DNA of 64,000 bases from Strigamia acuminata. Its lineage: Eukaryota > Arthropoda > Chilopoda > Geophilomorpha > Linotaeniidae. Shown piece after piece: positions 18,365-32,606 of this stretch. Each line of letters begins with the position of its first letter. Position 1 is the stretch's first letter. The notes under the pieces are model-generated. The model saw only the letters and a list, made by a program, of their open reading frames with translations, was not told where the DNA came from and ran no database searches. Where the stretch lies: the NCBI GenBank assembly GCA_949358305.1, contig OX442323.1, positions 558,001 through 622,000 on the forward strand. Direction: 5' to 3'. A program made the position numbers and the translations under genes.

Positions 18365-21300
18365 CAATGTCTCTGAATGTTCAGAAATAGTGTTTAAACT
18401 TTAGTAGAAGGCTCCAATGTAAGTTTTAGAAACATCTAACTAATGATTTGGGAGAATAGACTTTTGATCTCATCACAGTTGACTTAGCACAAACACCACA
18501 AGACCAATGTCTCTGAATGTTCAGAAATAGTGTTTAAACCTTAGTAGAAGGCTCCAATGTAAGTTTTAGAAACATCTAACTAATGATTTGGGAGAATAGA
18601 CTTTTGATCTCATCACAGTTGACTTAGCACAAACACCACAACACCAATGTTTCTGAATGTTCAGAAATAGTGTTTAAACCTTAGTAGAAGGCTCCAATGT
18701 AAGTTTTAGAAACATCTAACCAATGATTTGGGAGAATAGACTTTTGATCTCATCACAGTTGACTTAGCACAAACACCACAAGACCAATATTTCTGAATGT
18801 TCAGAAATAGTGTTTAAACCTTAGTAGAAGGCTCCAATGTAAGTTTTAGAAACATCTAACCAATGATTTGGGAGAATAGACTTTTGATCTCATCACAGTT
18901 GACTTAGCACAAACACCACAAGACCAATGTCTCTGAATGTTCAGAAATAGGGTTTAAACCTTAGTAGAAGGCTCCAATGTAAGTTTTAGAAACATCTAAC
19001 TAATGATTTGGGAGAATAGACTTTTGATCTCATCACAGTTGACTTAGCACAAACACCACAAGTCCAATGTCTCTGAATGTTCAGAAATAGTGTTTAAACC
19101 TTAGTAGAAGGCTCCAATGTAAGTTTTAGAAACATCTAACTAATGATTTGGGAGAATAGACTTTTGATCTCATCACAGTTGACTTAGCACAAACACCACA
19201 ACACCAATGTTTCTGAATGTTCAGAAATAGTGTTTAAACCTTAGTAGAAGGCTCCAATGTAAGTTTTAGAAACATCTAACCAATGATTTGGGAGAATAGA
19301 CTTTTGATCTCATCACAGTTGACTTAGCACAAACACCACAAGACCAATATTTCTGAATGTTCAGAAATAGTGTTTAAACCTTAGTAGAAGGCTCCAATGT
19401 AAGTTTTAGAAACATCTAACCAATGATTTGGGAGAATAGACTTTTGATCTCATCACAGTTGACTTAGCACAAACACCACAAGTCCAATGTCTCTGAATGT
19501 TCAGAAATAGTGTTTAAACCTTAGTAGAAGGCTCCAATGTAAGTTTTAGAAACATCTAACTAATGATTTGGGAGAATAGACTTTTGATCTCATCACAGTT
19601 GACTTAGCACAAACACCACAACACCAATGTTTCTGAATGTTCAGAAATAGTGTTTAAACCTTAGTAGAAGGCTCCAATGTAAGTTTTAGAAACATCTAAC
19701 CAATGATTTGGGAGAATAGACTTTTGATCTCATCACAGTTGACTTAGCACAAACACCACAAGACCAATGTCTCTGAATGTTCAGAAATAGGGTTTAAACC
19801 TTAGTAGAAGGCTCCAATGTAAGTTTTAGAAACATCTAACTAATGATTTGGGAGAATAGACTTTTGATCTCATCACAGTTGACTTAGCACAAACACCACA
19901 AGACCAATGTCTCTGAATGTTCAGAAATAGCGTTTAAACATTAGTAGAAGGCTCCAATGTAAGTTTTAGAAACATCTAACTAATGATTTGGGAGAATAGA
20001 CTTTTGATCTCATCACAGTTGACTTAGCACAAACACCACAACACCAATGTTTCTGAATGTTCAGAAATAGTGTTTAAACCTTAGTAGAAGGCTCCAATGT
20101 AAGTTTTAGAAACATCTAACCAATGATTTGGGAGAATAGACTTTTGATCTCATCACAGTTGACTTAGCACAAACACCACAAGTCCAATGTCTCTGAATGT
20201 TCAGAAATAGTGTTTAAACCTTAGTAGAAGGCTCCAATGTAAGTTTTAGAAACATCTAACTAATGATTTGGGAGAATAGACTTTTGATCTCATCACAGTT
20301 GACTTAGCACAAACACCACAAGTCCAATGTCTCTGAATGTTCAGAAATAGTGTTTAAACCTTAGTAGAAGCCTTCAATGTAAGTTTTAGCAACATCCAAG
20401 CAATACATTTTAAAAAAAAAATTTTGAGCTTATTTCACATCGCAGTTGACTTAGCACAAACACCACAAGACCAATCTCTCTGAATGTTCAGAAATAGTGT
20501 TTAAACCCTAGTAGAAGCCTTCAATTTAAATTTTAGCAACATCCAAGCACTGATTTGGGAGAATAGACTTTTGAGCTCATCACAGATGACTTAGCACAAA
20601 CACCACAAGACCAATGTCTCTGAATGTTCAGAAATAGGGTTTAAACCTTAGTAGAAGGCTCCAATGTAAGTTTTAGAAACATCTAACTAATCATTTGGGA
20701 GAATAGACTTTTGATCTCATCACAGTTGACTTAGCACAAACACCACAAGACCAATGTCTCTGAATGTTCAGAAATAGTGTTTAAACCTTAGTAGAAGGCT
20801 CCAATGTAAGTTTTAGAAACATCTAACTAATGATTTGGAAGAATAGACTTTTGATCTCATCACAGTTGACTTAGCACAAACACCACAAGACCAATGTTTC
20901 TGAATGTTCAGAAATAGTGTTTAAACCTTAGTAGAAGGCTCCAATGTAAGTTTTAGAAACATCTAACTAATGATTTGGGAGAATAGACTTTTGATCTCAT
21001 CACAGTTGACTTAGCACAAACACCAAAAACCAATGTTTCTGAATGTTCAGAAATAGTGTTTAAACCTTAGTAGAAGGCTCCAATGTAAGTTTTAGAAACA
21101 TCCAAGCACTAATTTGGGAGAATAGACTTTTGATCTCATCACAGTTGACTTAGCACAAACACCACAAGACCAATCTCTCTGAATGTTCAGAAATAGTGTT
21201 TAAACCTTAGTAGAAGCCTTCAATGTAAGTTTTAGCAACATCCAAGCAATCCATTTTGAAAAAAAAATTTTGAGCTTATTTCACATCGCAGTTGACTTAG

Positions 21301-24300
21301 CACAAACACCACAAGACCAATGTCTTTGAATGTTCAGAAATAGTGTTTAAACCTTAGTAGAAGGCTCCAATGTAAGTTTTAGAAACATTTAACTAATGAT
21401 TTGGGAGAATAGACTTTTGATCTCATCACAGTTGACTTAGCACAAACACCACAAGTCCAATGTCTCTGAATGTTCAGAAATAGTGTTTAAACCTTAGTAG
21501 AAGCCTTCAATGTAAGTTTTAGCAACATCCAAGCAATACATTTTGAAAAAAAAATTTTGAGCTTATTTCACATCGCAGTTGACTTAGCACAAACACCACA
21601 AGACCAATGTCTCTGAATGTTCAGAAATAGTGTTTAAACCTTAGTAGAAAGCTCCAATGTAAGTTTTAGAAACATCTAACTAATGATTTGGGAGAATAGA
21701 CTTTTGATCTCATCACAGTTGACTTAGCACAAACACCACAAGTCCAATGTCTCTGAATGTTCAGAAATAGTGTTTAAACCCTAGTAGAAGCCTTCAATTT
21801 AAATTTTAGCAACATCCAAGCACTGATTTGGGAGAATAGACTTTTGATCTCATCACAGATGACTTAGCACAAACACCACAAGACCAATGTCTCTGAATGT
21901 TCAGAAATAGGGTTTAAACCTTAGTAGAAGGCTCCAATGTAAGTTTTAGAAACATCTAACTAATCATTTGGGAGAATAGACTTTTGATCTCATCACAGTT
22001 GACTTAGCACAAACACCACAAGACCAATGTCTCTGAATGTTCAGAAATAGCGTTTAAACCTTAGTAGAAGGCTCCAATGTAAGTTTTAGAAACATCTAAC
22101 TAATGATTTGAGAGAATAGACTTTTGATCTCATCACAGTTGACTTAGCACAAACACCACAACACCAATGTTTCTGAATGTTCAGAAATAGTGTTTAAACC
22201 TTAGTAGAAAGCTCCAATGTAAGTTTTAGAAACATCTAACTAATGATTTGGGAGAATAGACTTTTGATCTCATCACAGTTGACTTAGCACAAACACCACA
22301 AGACCAATGTCTCTGAATGTTCAGAAATAGTGTTTAAACCTTAGTAGAAGGCTCCAATGTAAGTTTTAGAAACATCTAACTAATGATTTGGGAGAATAGA
22401 CTTTTGATCTCATCACAGTTGACTTAGCACAAACACCACAAGACCAATGTCTCTGAATGTTCAGAAATAGTGTTTAAACCTTAGTAGAAGGCTCCAATGT
22501 AAGTTTTAGAAACATCTAACTAATGATTTGTGAGAATAGAATTTTGATCTCATCACAGTTGACTTAGCACAAACACCATAAGACCAATGTCTCTGAATGT
22601 TCAGAAATAGTGTTTAAACTTTAGTAGAAGGCTCCAATGTAAGTTTTAGAAACATCTAACTAATGATTTGGGAGAATAGACTTTTGATCTCATCACAGTT
22701 GACTTAGCACAAACACCACAAGACCAATGTCTCTGAATGTTCAGAAATAGTGTTTAAACCTTAGTAGAAGGCTCCAATGTAAGTTTTAGAAACATCTAAC
22801 TAATGATTTGGGAGAATAGACTTTTGATCTCATCACAGTTGACTTAGCACAAACACCACAACACCAATGTTTCTGAATGTTCAGAAATAGTGTTTAAACC
22901 TTAGTAGAAGGCTCCAATGTAAGTTTTAGAAACATCTAACCAATGATTTGGGAGAATAGACTTTTGATCTCATCACAGTTGACTTAGCACAAACACCACA
23001 AGACCAATATTTCTGAATGTTCAGAAATAGTGTTTAAACCTTAGTAGAAGGCTCCAATGTAAGTTTTAGAAACATCTAACCAATGATTTGGGAGAATAGA
23101 CTTTTGATCTCATCACAGTTGACTTAGCACAAACACCACAAGACCAATGTCTCTGAATGTTCAGAAATAGGGTTTAAACCTTAGTAGAAGGCTCCAATGT
23201 AAGTTTTAGAAACATCTAACTAATGATTTGGGAGAATAGACTTTTGATCTCATCACAGTTGACTTAGCACAAACACCACAAGACCAATGTCTCTGAATGT
23301 TCAGAAATAGCGTTTAAACATTAGTAGAAGGCTCCAATGTAAGTTTTAGAAACATCTAACTAATGATTTGGGAGAATAGACTTTTGATCTCATCACAGTT
23401 GACTTAGCACAAACACCACAACACCAATGTTTCTGAATGTTCAGAAATAGTGTTTAAACCTTAGTAGAAGGCTCCAATGTAAGTTTTAGAAACATCTAAC
23501 CAATGATTTGGGAGAATAGACTTTTGATCTCATCACAGTTGACTTAGCACAAACACCACAAGTCCAATGTCTCTGAATGTTCAGAAATAGTGTTTAAACC
23601 TTAGTAGAAGGCTCCAATGTAAGTTTTAGAAACATCTAACTAATGATTTGGGAGAATAGACTTTTGATCTCATCACAGTTGACTTAGCACAAACACCACA
23701 ACACCAATGTTTCTGAATGTTCAGAAATAGTGTTTAAACCTTAGTAGAAGGCTCCAATGTAAGTTTTAGAAACATCTAACCAATGATTTGGGAGAATAGA
23801 CTTTTGATCTCATCACAGTTGACTTAGCACAAACACCACAAGACCAATATTTCTGAATGTTCAGAAATAGTGTTTAAACCTTAGTAGAAGCCTTCAATGT
23901 AAGTTTTAGCAACATCCAAGCAATACATTTTGAAAAAAAAATTTTGAGCTTATTTCACATCGCAGTTGACTTAGCACAAACACCACAAGACCAATCTCTC
24001 TGAATGTTCAGAAATAGTGTTTAAACCTTAGTAGAAGCCTTCAATGTAAGTTTTAGCAACATCCAAGCAATCCATTTTGAAAAAAAAATTTTGAGCTTAT
24101 TTCACATCGCAGTTGACTTAGCACAAACACCACAAGACCAATGTCTTTGAATGTTCAGAAATAGTGTTTAAACCTTAGTAGAAGGCTCCAATGTAAGTTT
24201 TAGAAACATTTAACTAATGATTTGGGAGAATAGACTTTTGATCTCATCACAGTTGACTTAGCACAAACACCACAAGTCCAATGTCTCTGAATGTTCAGAA

Positions 24301-26059
24301 ATAGTGTTTAAACCTTAGTAGAAGCCTTCAATGTAAGTTTTAGCAACATCCAAGCAATACATTTTGAAAAAAAAATTTTGAGCTTATTTCACATCGCAGT
24401 TGACTTAGCACAAACACCACAAGACCAATGTCTCTGAATGTTCAGAAATAGTGTTTAAACCTTAGTAGAAAGCTCCAATGTAAGTTTTAGAAACATCTAA
24501 CTAATGATTTGGGAGAATAGACTTTTGATCTCATCACAGTTGACTTAGCACAAACACCACAAGTCCAATGTCTCTGAATGTTCAGAAATAGTGTTTAAAC
24601 CCTAGTAGAAGCCTTCAATTTAAATTTTAGCAACATCCAAGCACTGATTTGGGAGAATAGACTTTTGATCTCATCACAGATGACTTAGCACAAACACCAC
24701 AAGACCAATGTCTCTGAATGTTCAGAAATAGGGTTTAAACCTTAGTAGAAGGCTCCAATGTAAGTTTTAGAAACATCTAACTAATCATTTGGGAGAATAG
24801 ACTTTTGATCTCATCACAGTTGACTTAGCACAAACACCACAAGACCAATGTCTCTGAATGTTCAGAAATAGCGTTTAAACCTTAGTAGAAGGCTCCAATG
24901 TAAGTTTTAGAAACATCTAACTAATGATTTGAGAGAATAGACTTTTGATCTCATCACAGTTGACTTAGCACAAACACCACAACACCAATGTTTCTGAATG
25001 TTCAGAAATAGTGTTTAAACCTTAGTAGAAAGCTCCAATGTAAGTTTTAGAAACATCTAACTAATGATTTGGGAGAATAGACTTTTGATCTCATCACAGT
25101 TGACTTAGCACAAACACCACAAGTCCAATGTCTCTGAATGTTCAGAAATAGTGTTTAAACCTTAGTAGAAGCCTTCAATGTAAGTTTTAGCAACATCCAA
25201 GCAATACATTTTGAAAAAAAAATTTTGAGCTTATTTCACATCGCAGTTGACTTAGCACAAACACCACAAGACCAATGTCTCTGAATGTTCAGAAATAGTG
25301 TTTAAACCTTAGTAGAAAGCTCCAATGTAAGTTTTAGAAACATCTAACTAATGATTTGGGAGAATAGACTTTTGATCTCATCACAGTTGACTTAGCACAA
25401 ACACCACAAGTCCAATGTCTCTGAATGTTCAGAAATAGTGTTTAAACCCTAGTAGAAGCCTTCAATTTAAATTTTAGCAACATCCAAGCACTGATTTGGG
25501 AGAATAGACTTTTGATCTCATCACAGATGACTTAGCACAAACACCACAAGACCAATGTCTCTGAATGTTCAGAAATAGGGTTTAAACCTTAGTAGAAGGC
25601 TCCAATGTAAGTTTTAGAAACATCTAACTAATCATTTGGGAGAATAGACTTTTGATCTCATCACAGTTGACTTAGCACAAACACCACAAGACCAATGTCT
25701 CTGAATGTTCAGAAATAGCGTTTAAACCTTAGTAGAAGGCTCCAATGTAAGTTTTAGAAACATCTAACTAATGATTTGGGAGAATAGACTTTTGATCTCA
25801 TCACAGTTGACTTAGCACAAACACCACAACACCAATGTTTCTGAATGTTCAGAAATAGTGTTTAAACCTTAGTAGAAGGCTCCAATGTAAGTTTTAGAAA
25901 CATCTAACCAATGATTTGGGAGAATAGACTTTTGATCTCATCACAGTTGACTTAGCACAAACACCACAAGACCAATATTTCTGAATGTTCAGAAATAGTG
26001 TTTAAACCTTAGTAGAAGGCTCCAATGTAAGTTTTAGAAACATCTAACCAATGATTTGG

Positions 26060-29000
26060 GAGAATAGACTTTTGATCTCATCACAGTTGACTTAGCACAA
26101 ACACCACAACACCAATGTTTCTGAATGTTCAGAAATAGTGTTTAAACCTTAGTAGAAGGCTCCAATGTAAGTTTTAGAAACATCTAACCAATGATTTGGG
26201 AGAATAGACTTTTGATCTCATCACAGTTGACTTAGCACAAACACCACAAGACCAATATTTCTGAATGTTCAGAAATAGTGTTTAAACCTTAGTAGAAGGC
26301 TCCAATGTAAGTTTTAGAAACATCTAACCAATGATTTGGGAGAATAGACTTTTGATCTCATCACAGTTGACTTAGCACAAACACCACAAGTCCAATGTCT
26401 CTGAATGTTCAGAAATAGTGTTTAAACCTTAGTAGAAGCCTTCAATGTAAGTTTTAGCAACATCCAAGCAATACATTTTGAAAAAAAAATTTTGAGCTTA
26501 TTTCACATCGCAGTTGACTTAGCACAAACACCACAAGACCAATCTCTCTGAATGTTCAGAAATAGTGTTTAAACCTTAGTAGAAGCCTTCAATGTAAGTT
26601 TTAGCAACATCCAAGCAATCCATTTTGAAAAAAAAATTTTGAGCTTATTTCACATCGCAGTTGACTTAGCACAAACACCACAAGACCAATGTCTTTGAAT
26701 GTTCAGAAATAGTGTTTAAACCTTAGTAGAAGGCTCCAATGTAAGTTTTAGAAACATTTAACTAATGATTTGGGAGAATAGACTTTTGATCTCATCACAG
26801 TTGACTTAGCACAAACACCACAAGTCCAATGTCTCTGAATGTTCAGAAATAGTGTTTAAACCTTAGTAGAAGCCTTCAATGTAAGTTTTAGCAACATCCA
26901 AGCAATACATTTTGAAAAAAAAATTTTGAGCTTATTTCACATCGCAGTTGACTTAGCACAAACACCACAAGACCAATGTCTCTGAATGTTCAGAAATAGT
27001 GTTTAAACCTTAGTAGAAAGCTCCAATGTAAGTTTTAGAAACATCTAACTAATGATTTGGGAGAATAGACTTTTGATCTCATCACAGTTGACTTAGCACA
27101 AACACCACAAGTCCAATGTCTCTGAATGTTCAGAAATAGTGTTTAAACCCTAGTAGAAGCCTTCAATTTAAATTTTAGCAACATCCAAGCACTGATTTGG
27201 GAGAATAGACTTTTGATCTCATCACAGATGACTTAGCACAAACACCACAAGACCAATGTCTCTGAATGTTCAGAAATAGGGTTTAAACCTTAGTAGAAGG
27301 CTCCAATGTAAGTTTTAGAAACATCTAACTAATCATTTGGGAGAATAGACTTTTGATCTCATCACAGTTGACTTAGCACAAACACCACAAGACCAATGTC
27401 TCTGAATGTTCAGAAATAGCGTTTAAACCTTAGTAGAAGGCTCCAATGTAAGTTTTAGAAACATCTAACTAATGATTTGAGAGAATAGACTTTTGATCTC
27501 ATCACAGTTGACTTAGCACAAACACCACAACACCAATGTTTCTGAATGTTCAGAAATAGTGTTTAAACCTTAGTAGAAAGCTCCAATGTAAGTTTTAGAA
27601 ACATCTAACTAATGATTTGGGAGAATAGACTTTTGATCTCATCACAGTTGACTTAGCACAAACACCACAAGTCCAATGTCTCTGAATGTTCAGAAATAGT
27701 GTTTAAACCTTAGTAGAAGCCTTCAATGTAAGTTTTAGCAACATCCAAGCAATACATTTTGAAAAAAAAATTTTGAGCTTATTTCACATCGCAGTTGACT
27801 TAGCACAAACACCACAAGACCAATGTCTCTGAATGTTCAGAAATAGTGTTTAAACCTTAGTAGAAAGCTCCAATGTAAGTTTTAGAAACATCTAACTAAT
27901 GATTTGGGAGAATAGACTTTTGATCTCATCACAGTTGACTTAGCACAAACACCACAAGTCCAATGTCTCTGAATGTTCAGAAATAGTGTTTAAACCCTAG
28001 TAGAAGCCTTCAATTTAAATTTTAGCAACATCCAAGCACTGATTTGGGAGAATAGACTTTTGATCTCATCACAGATGACTTAGCACAAACACCACAAGAC
28101 CAATGTCTCTGAATGTTCAGAAATAGGGTTTAAACCTTAGTAGAAGGCTCCAATGTAAGTTTTAGAAACATCTAACTAATCATTTGGGAGAATAGACTTT
28201 TGATCTCATCACAGTTGACTTAGCACAAACACCACAAGACCAATGTCTCTGAATGTTCAGAAATAGCGTTTAAACCTTAGTAGAAGGCTCCAATGTAAGT
28301 TTTAGAAACATCTAACTAATGATTTGAGAGAATAGACTTTTGATCTCATCACAGTTGACTTAGCACAAACACCACAACACCAATGTTTCTGAATGTTCAG
28401 AAATAGTGTTTAAACCTTAGTAGAAAGCTCCAATGTAAGTTTTAGAAACATCTAACTAATGATTTGGGAGAATAGACTTTTGATCTCATCACAGTTGACT
28501 TAGCACAAACACCACAAGACCAATGTCTCTGAATGTTCAGAAATAGTGTTTAAACCTTAGTAGAAGGCTCCAATGTAAGTTTTAGAAACATCTAACTAAT
28601 GATTTGGGAGAATAGACTTTTGATCTCATCACAGTTGACTTAGCACAAACACCACAAGACCAATGTCTCTGAATGTTCAGAAATAGTGTTTAAACCTTAG
28701 TAGAAGGCTCCAATGTAAGTTTTAGAAACATCTAACTAATGATTTGTGAGAATAGAATTTTGATCTCATCACAGTTGACTTAGCACAAACACCACAAGAC
28801 CAATGTCTCTGAATGTTCAGAAATAGTGTTTAAACTTTAGTAGAAGGCTCCAATGTAAGTTTTAGAAACATCTAACTAATGATTTGGGAGAATAGACTTT
28901 TGATCTCATCACAGTTGACTTAGCACAAACACCACAAGACCAATGTCTCTGAATGTTCAGAAATAGTGTTTAAACCTTAGTAGAAGGCTCCAATGTAAGT

Positions 29001-32000
29001 TTTAGAAACATCTAACCAATGATTTGGGAGAATAGACTTTTGATCTCATCACAGTTGACTTAGCACAAACACCACAAGTCCAATGTCTCTGAATGTTCAG
29101 AAATAGTGTTTAAACCTTAGTAGAAGGCTCCAATGTAAGTTTTAGAAACATCTAACTAATGATTTGGGAGAATAGACTTTTGATCTCATCACAGTTGACT
29201 TAGCACAAACACCACAACACCAATGTTTCTGAATGTTCAGAAATAGTGTTTAAACCTTAGTAGAAGGCTCCAATGTAAGTTTTAGAAACATCTAACCAAT
29301 GATTTGGGAGAATAGACTTTTGATCTCATCACAGTTGACTTAGCACAAACACCACAAGACCAATATTTCTGAATGTTCAGAAATAGTGTTTAAACCTTAG
29401 TAGAAGGCTCCAATGTAAGTTTTAGAAACATCTAACCAATGATTTGGGAGAATAGACTTTTGATCTCATCACAGTTGACTTAGCACAAACACCACAAGTC
29501 CAATGTCTCTGAATGTTCAGAAATAGTGTTTAAACCTTAGTAGAAGCCTTCAATGTAAGTTTTAGCAACATCCAAGCAATACATTTTGAAAAAAAAATTT
29601 TGAGCTTATTTCACATCGCAGTTGACTTAGCACAAACACCACAAGACCAATCTCTCTGAATGTTCAGAAATAGTGTTTAAACCTTAGTAGAAGCCTTCAA
29701 TGTAAGTTTTAGCAACATCCAAGCAATCCATTTTGAAAAAAAAATTTTGAGCTTATTTCACATCGCAGTTGACTTAGCACAAACACCACAAGACCAATGT
29801 CTTTGAATGTTCAGAAATAGTGTTTAAACCTTAGTAGAAGGCTCCAATGTAAGTTTTAGAAACATTTAACTAATGATTTGGGAGAATAGACTTTTGATCT
29901 CATCACAGTTGACTTAGCACAAACACCACAAGTCCAATGTCTCTGAATGTTCAGAAATAGTGTTTAAACCTTAGTAGAAGCCTTCAATGTAAGTTTTAGC
30001 AACATCCAAGCAATACATTTTGAAAAAAAAATTTTGAGCTTATTTCACATCGCAGTTGACTTAGCACAAACACCACAAGACCAATGTCTCTGAATGTTCA
30101 GAAATAGTGTTTAAACCTTAGTAGAAAGCTCCAATGTAAGTTTTAGAAACATCTAACTAATGATTTGGGAGAATAGACTTTTGATCTCATCACAGTTGAC
30201 TTAGCACAAACACCACAAGTCCAATGTCTCTGAATGTTCAGAAATAGTGTTTAAACCCTAGTAGAAGCCTTCAATTTAAATTTTAGCAACATCCAAGCAC
30301 TGATTTGGGAGAATAGACTTTTGATCTCATCACAGATGACTTAGCACAAACACCACAAGACCAATGTCTCTGAATGTTCAGAAATAGGGTTTAAACCTTA
30401 GTAGAAGGCTCCAATGTAAGTTTTAGAAACATCTAACTAATCATTTGGGAGAATAGACTTTTGATCTCATCACAGTTGACTTAGCACAAACACCACAAGA
30501 CCAATGTCTCTGAATGTTCAGAAATAGCGTTTAAACCTTAGTAGAAGGCTCCAATGTAAGTTTTAGAAACATCTAACTAATGATTTGAGAGAATAGACTT
30601 TTGATCTCATCACAGTTGACTTAGCACAAACACCACAACACCAATGTTTCTGAATGTTCAGAAATAGTGTTTAAACCTTAGTAGAAAGCTCCAATGTAAG
30701 TTTTAGAAACATCTAACTAATGATTTGGGAGAATAGACTTTTGATCTCATCACAGTTGACTTAGCACAAACACCACAAGTCCAATGTCTCTGAATGTTCA
30801 GAAATAGTGTTTAAACCTTAGTAGAAGCCTTCAATGTAAGTTTTAGCAACATCCAAGCAATACATTTTGAAAAAAAAATTTTGAGCTTATTTCACATCGC
30901 AGTTGACTTAGCACAAACACCACAAGACCAATGTCTCTGAATGTTCAGAAATAGTGTTTAAACCTTAGTAGAAAGCTCCAATGTAAGTTTTAGAAACATC
31001 TAACTAATGATTTGGGAGAATAGACTTTTGATCTCATCACAGTTGACTTAGCACAAACACCACAAGTCCAATGTCTCTGAATGTTCAGAAATAGTGTTTA
31101 AACCCTAGTAGAAGCCTTCAATTTAAATTTTAGCAACATCCAAGCACTGATTTGGGAGAATAGACTTTTGATCTCATCACAGATGACTTAGCACAAACAC
31201 CACAAGACCAATGTCTCTGAATGTTCAGAAATAGGGTTTAAACCTTAGTAGAAGGCTCCAATGTAAGTTTTAGAAACATCTAACTAATCATTTGGGAGAA
31301 TAGACTTTTGATCTCATCACAGTTGACTTAGCACAAACACCACAAGACCAATGTCTCTGAATGTTCAGAAATAGCGTTTAAACCTTAGTAGAAGGCTCCA
31401 ATGTAAGTTTTAGAAACATCTAACTAATGATTTGAGAGAATAGACTTTTGATCTCATCACAGTTGACTTAGCACAAACACCACAACACCAATGTTTCTGA
31501 ATGTTCAGAAATAGTGTTTAAACCTTAGTAGAAAGCTCCAATGTAAGTTTTAGAAACATCTAACTAATGATTTGGGAGAATAGACTTTTGATCTCATCAC
31601 AGTTGACTTAGCACAAACACCACAAGACCAATGTCTCTGAATGTTCAGAAATAGTGTTTAAACCTTAGTAGAAGGCTCCAATGTAAGTTTTAGAAACATC
31701 TAACTAATGATTTGGGAGAATAGACTTTTGATCTCATCACAGTTGACTTAGCACAAACACCACAAGACCAATGTCTCTGAATGTTCAGAAATAGTGTTTA
31801 AACCTTAGTAGAAGGCTCCAATGTAAGTTTTAGAAACATCTAACTAATGATTTGTGAGAATAGAATTTTGATCTCATCACAGTTGACTTAGCACAAACAC
31901 CACAAGACCAATGTCTCTGAATGTTCAGAAATAGTGTTTAAACTTTAGTAGAAGGCTCCAATGTAAGTTTTAGAAACATCTAACTAATGATTTGGGAGAA

Positions 32001-32606
32001 TAGACTTTTGATCTCATCACAGTTGACTTAGCACAAACACCACAAGACCAATGTCTCTGAATGTTCAGAAATAGTGTTTAAACCTTAGTAGAAGGCTCCA
32101 ATGTAAGTTTTAGAAACATCTAACCAATGATTTGGGAGAATAGACTTTTGATCTCATCACAGTTGACTTAGCACAAACACCACAAGTCCAATGTCTCTGA
32201 ATGTTCAGAAATAGTGTTTAAACCTTAGTAGAAGGCTCCAATGTAAGTTTTAGAAACATCTAACTAATGATTTGGGAGAATAGACTTTTGATCTCATCAC
32301 AGTTGACTTAGCACAAACACCACAACACCAATGTTTCTGAATGTTCAGAAATAGTGTTTAAACCTTAGTAGAAGGCTCCAATGTAAGTTTTAGAAACATC
32401 TAACCAATGATTTGGGAGAATAGACTTTTGATCTCATCACAGTTGACTTAGCACAAACACCACAAGACCAATATTTCTGAATGTTCAGAAATAGTGTTTA
32501 AACCTTAGTAGAAGGCTCCAATGTAAGTTTTAGAAACATCTAACCAATGATTTGGGAGAATAGACTTTTGATCTCATCACAGTTGACTTAGCACAAACAC
32601 CACAAG
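26060..32606 (+). repeat. Tandem 22-monomer higher-order repeat, 3108 bp
   Basis: From about 26060 to 29498 the array matches the sequence 3108 bp downstream, through to 32606, where gacc replaces gtcc. 3108 equals 18 monomers of 140 plus 4 of 147. Rare markers line up at this offset, such as gatttgtgagaatagaatttt at 28741 and 31849, and aatctctctg at 26541 and 29649. Checked at many points, not base by base. Confidence 0.83.
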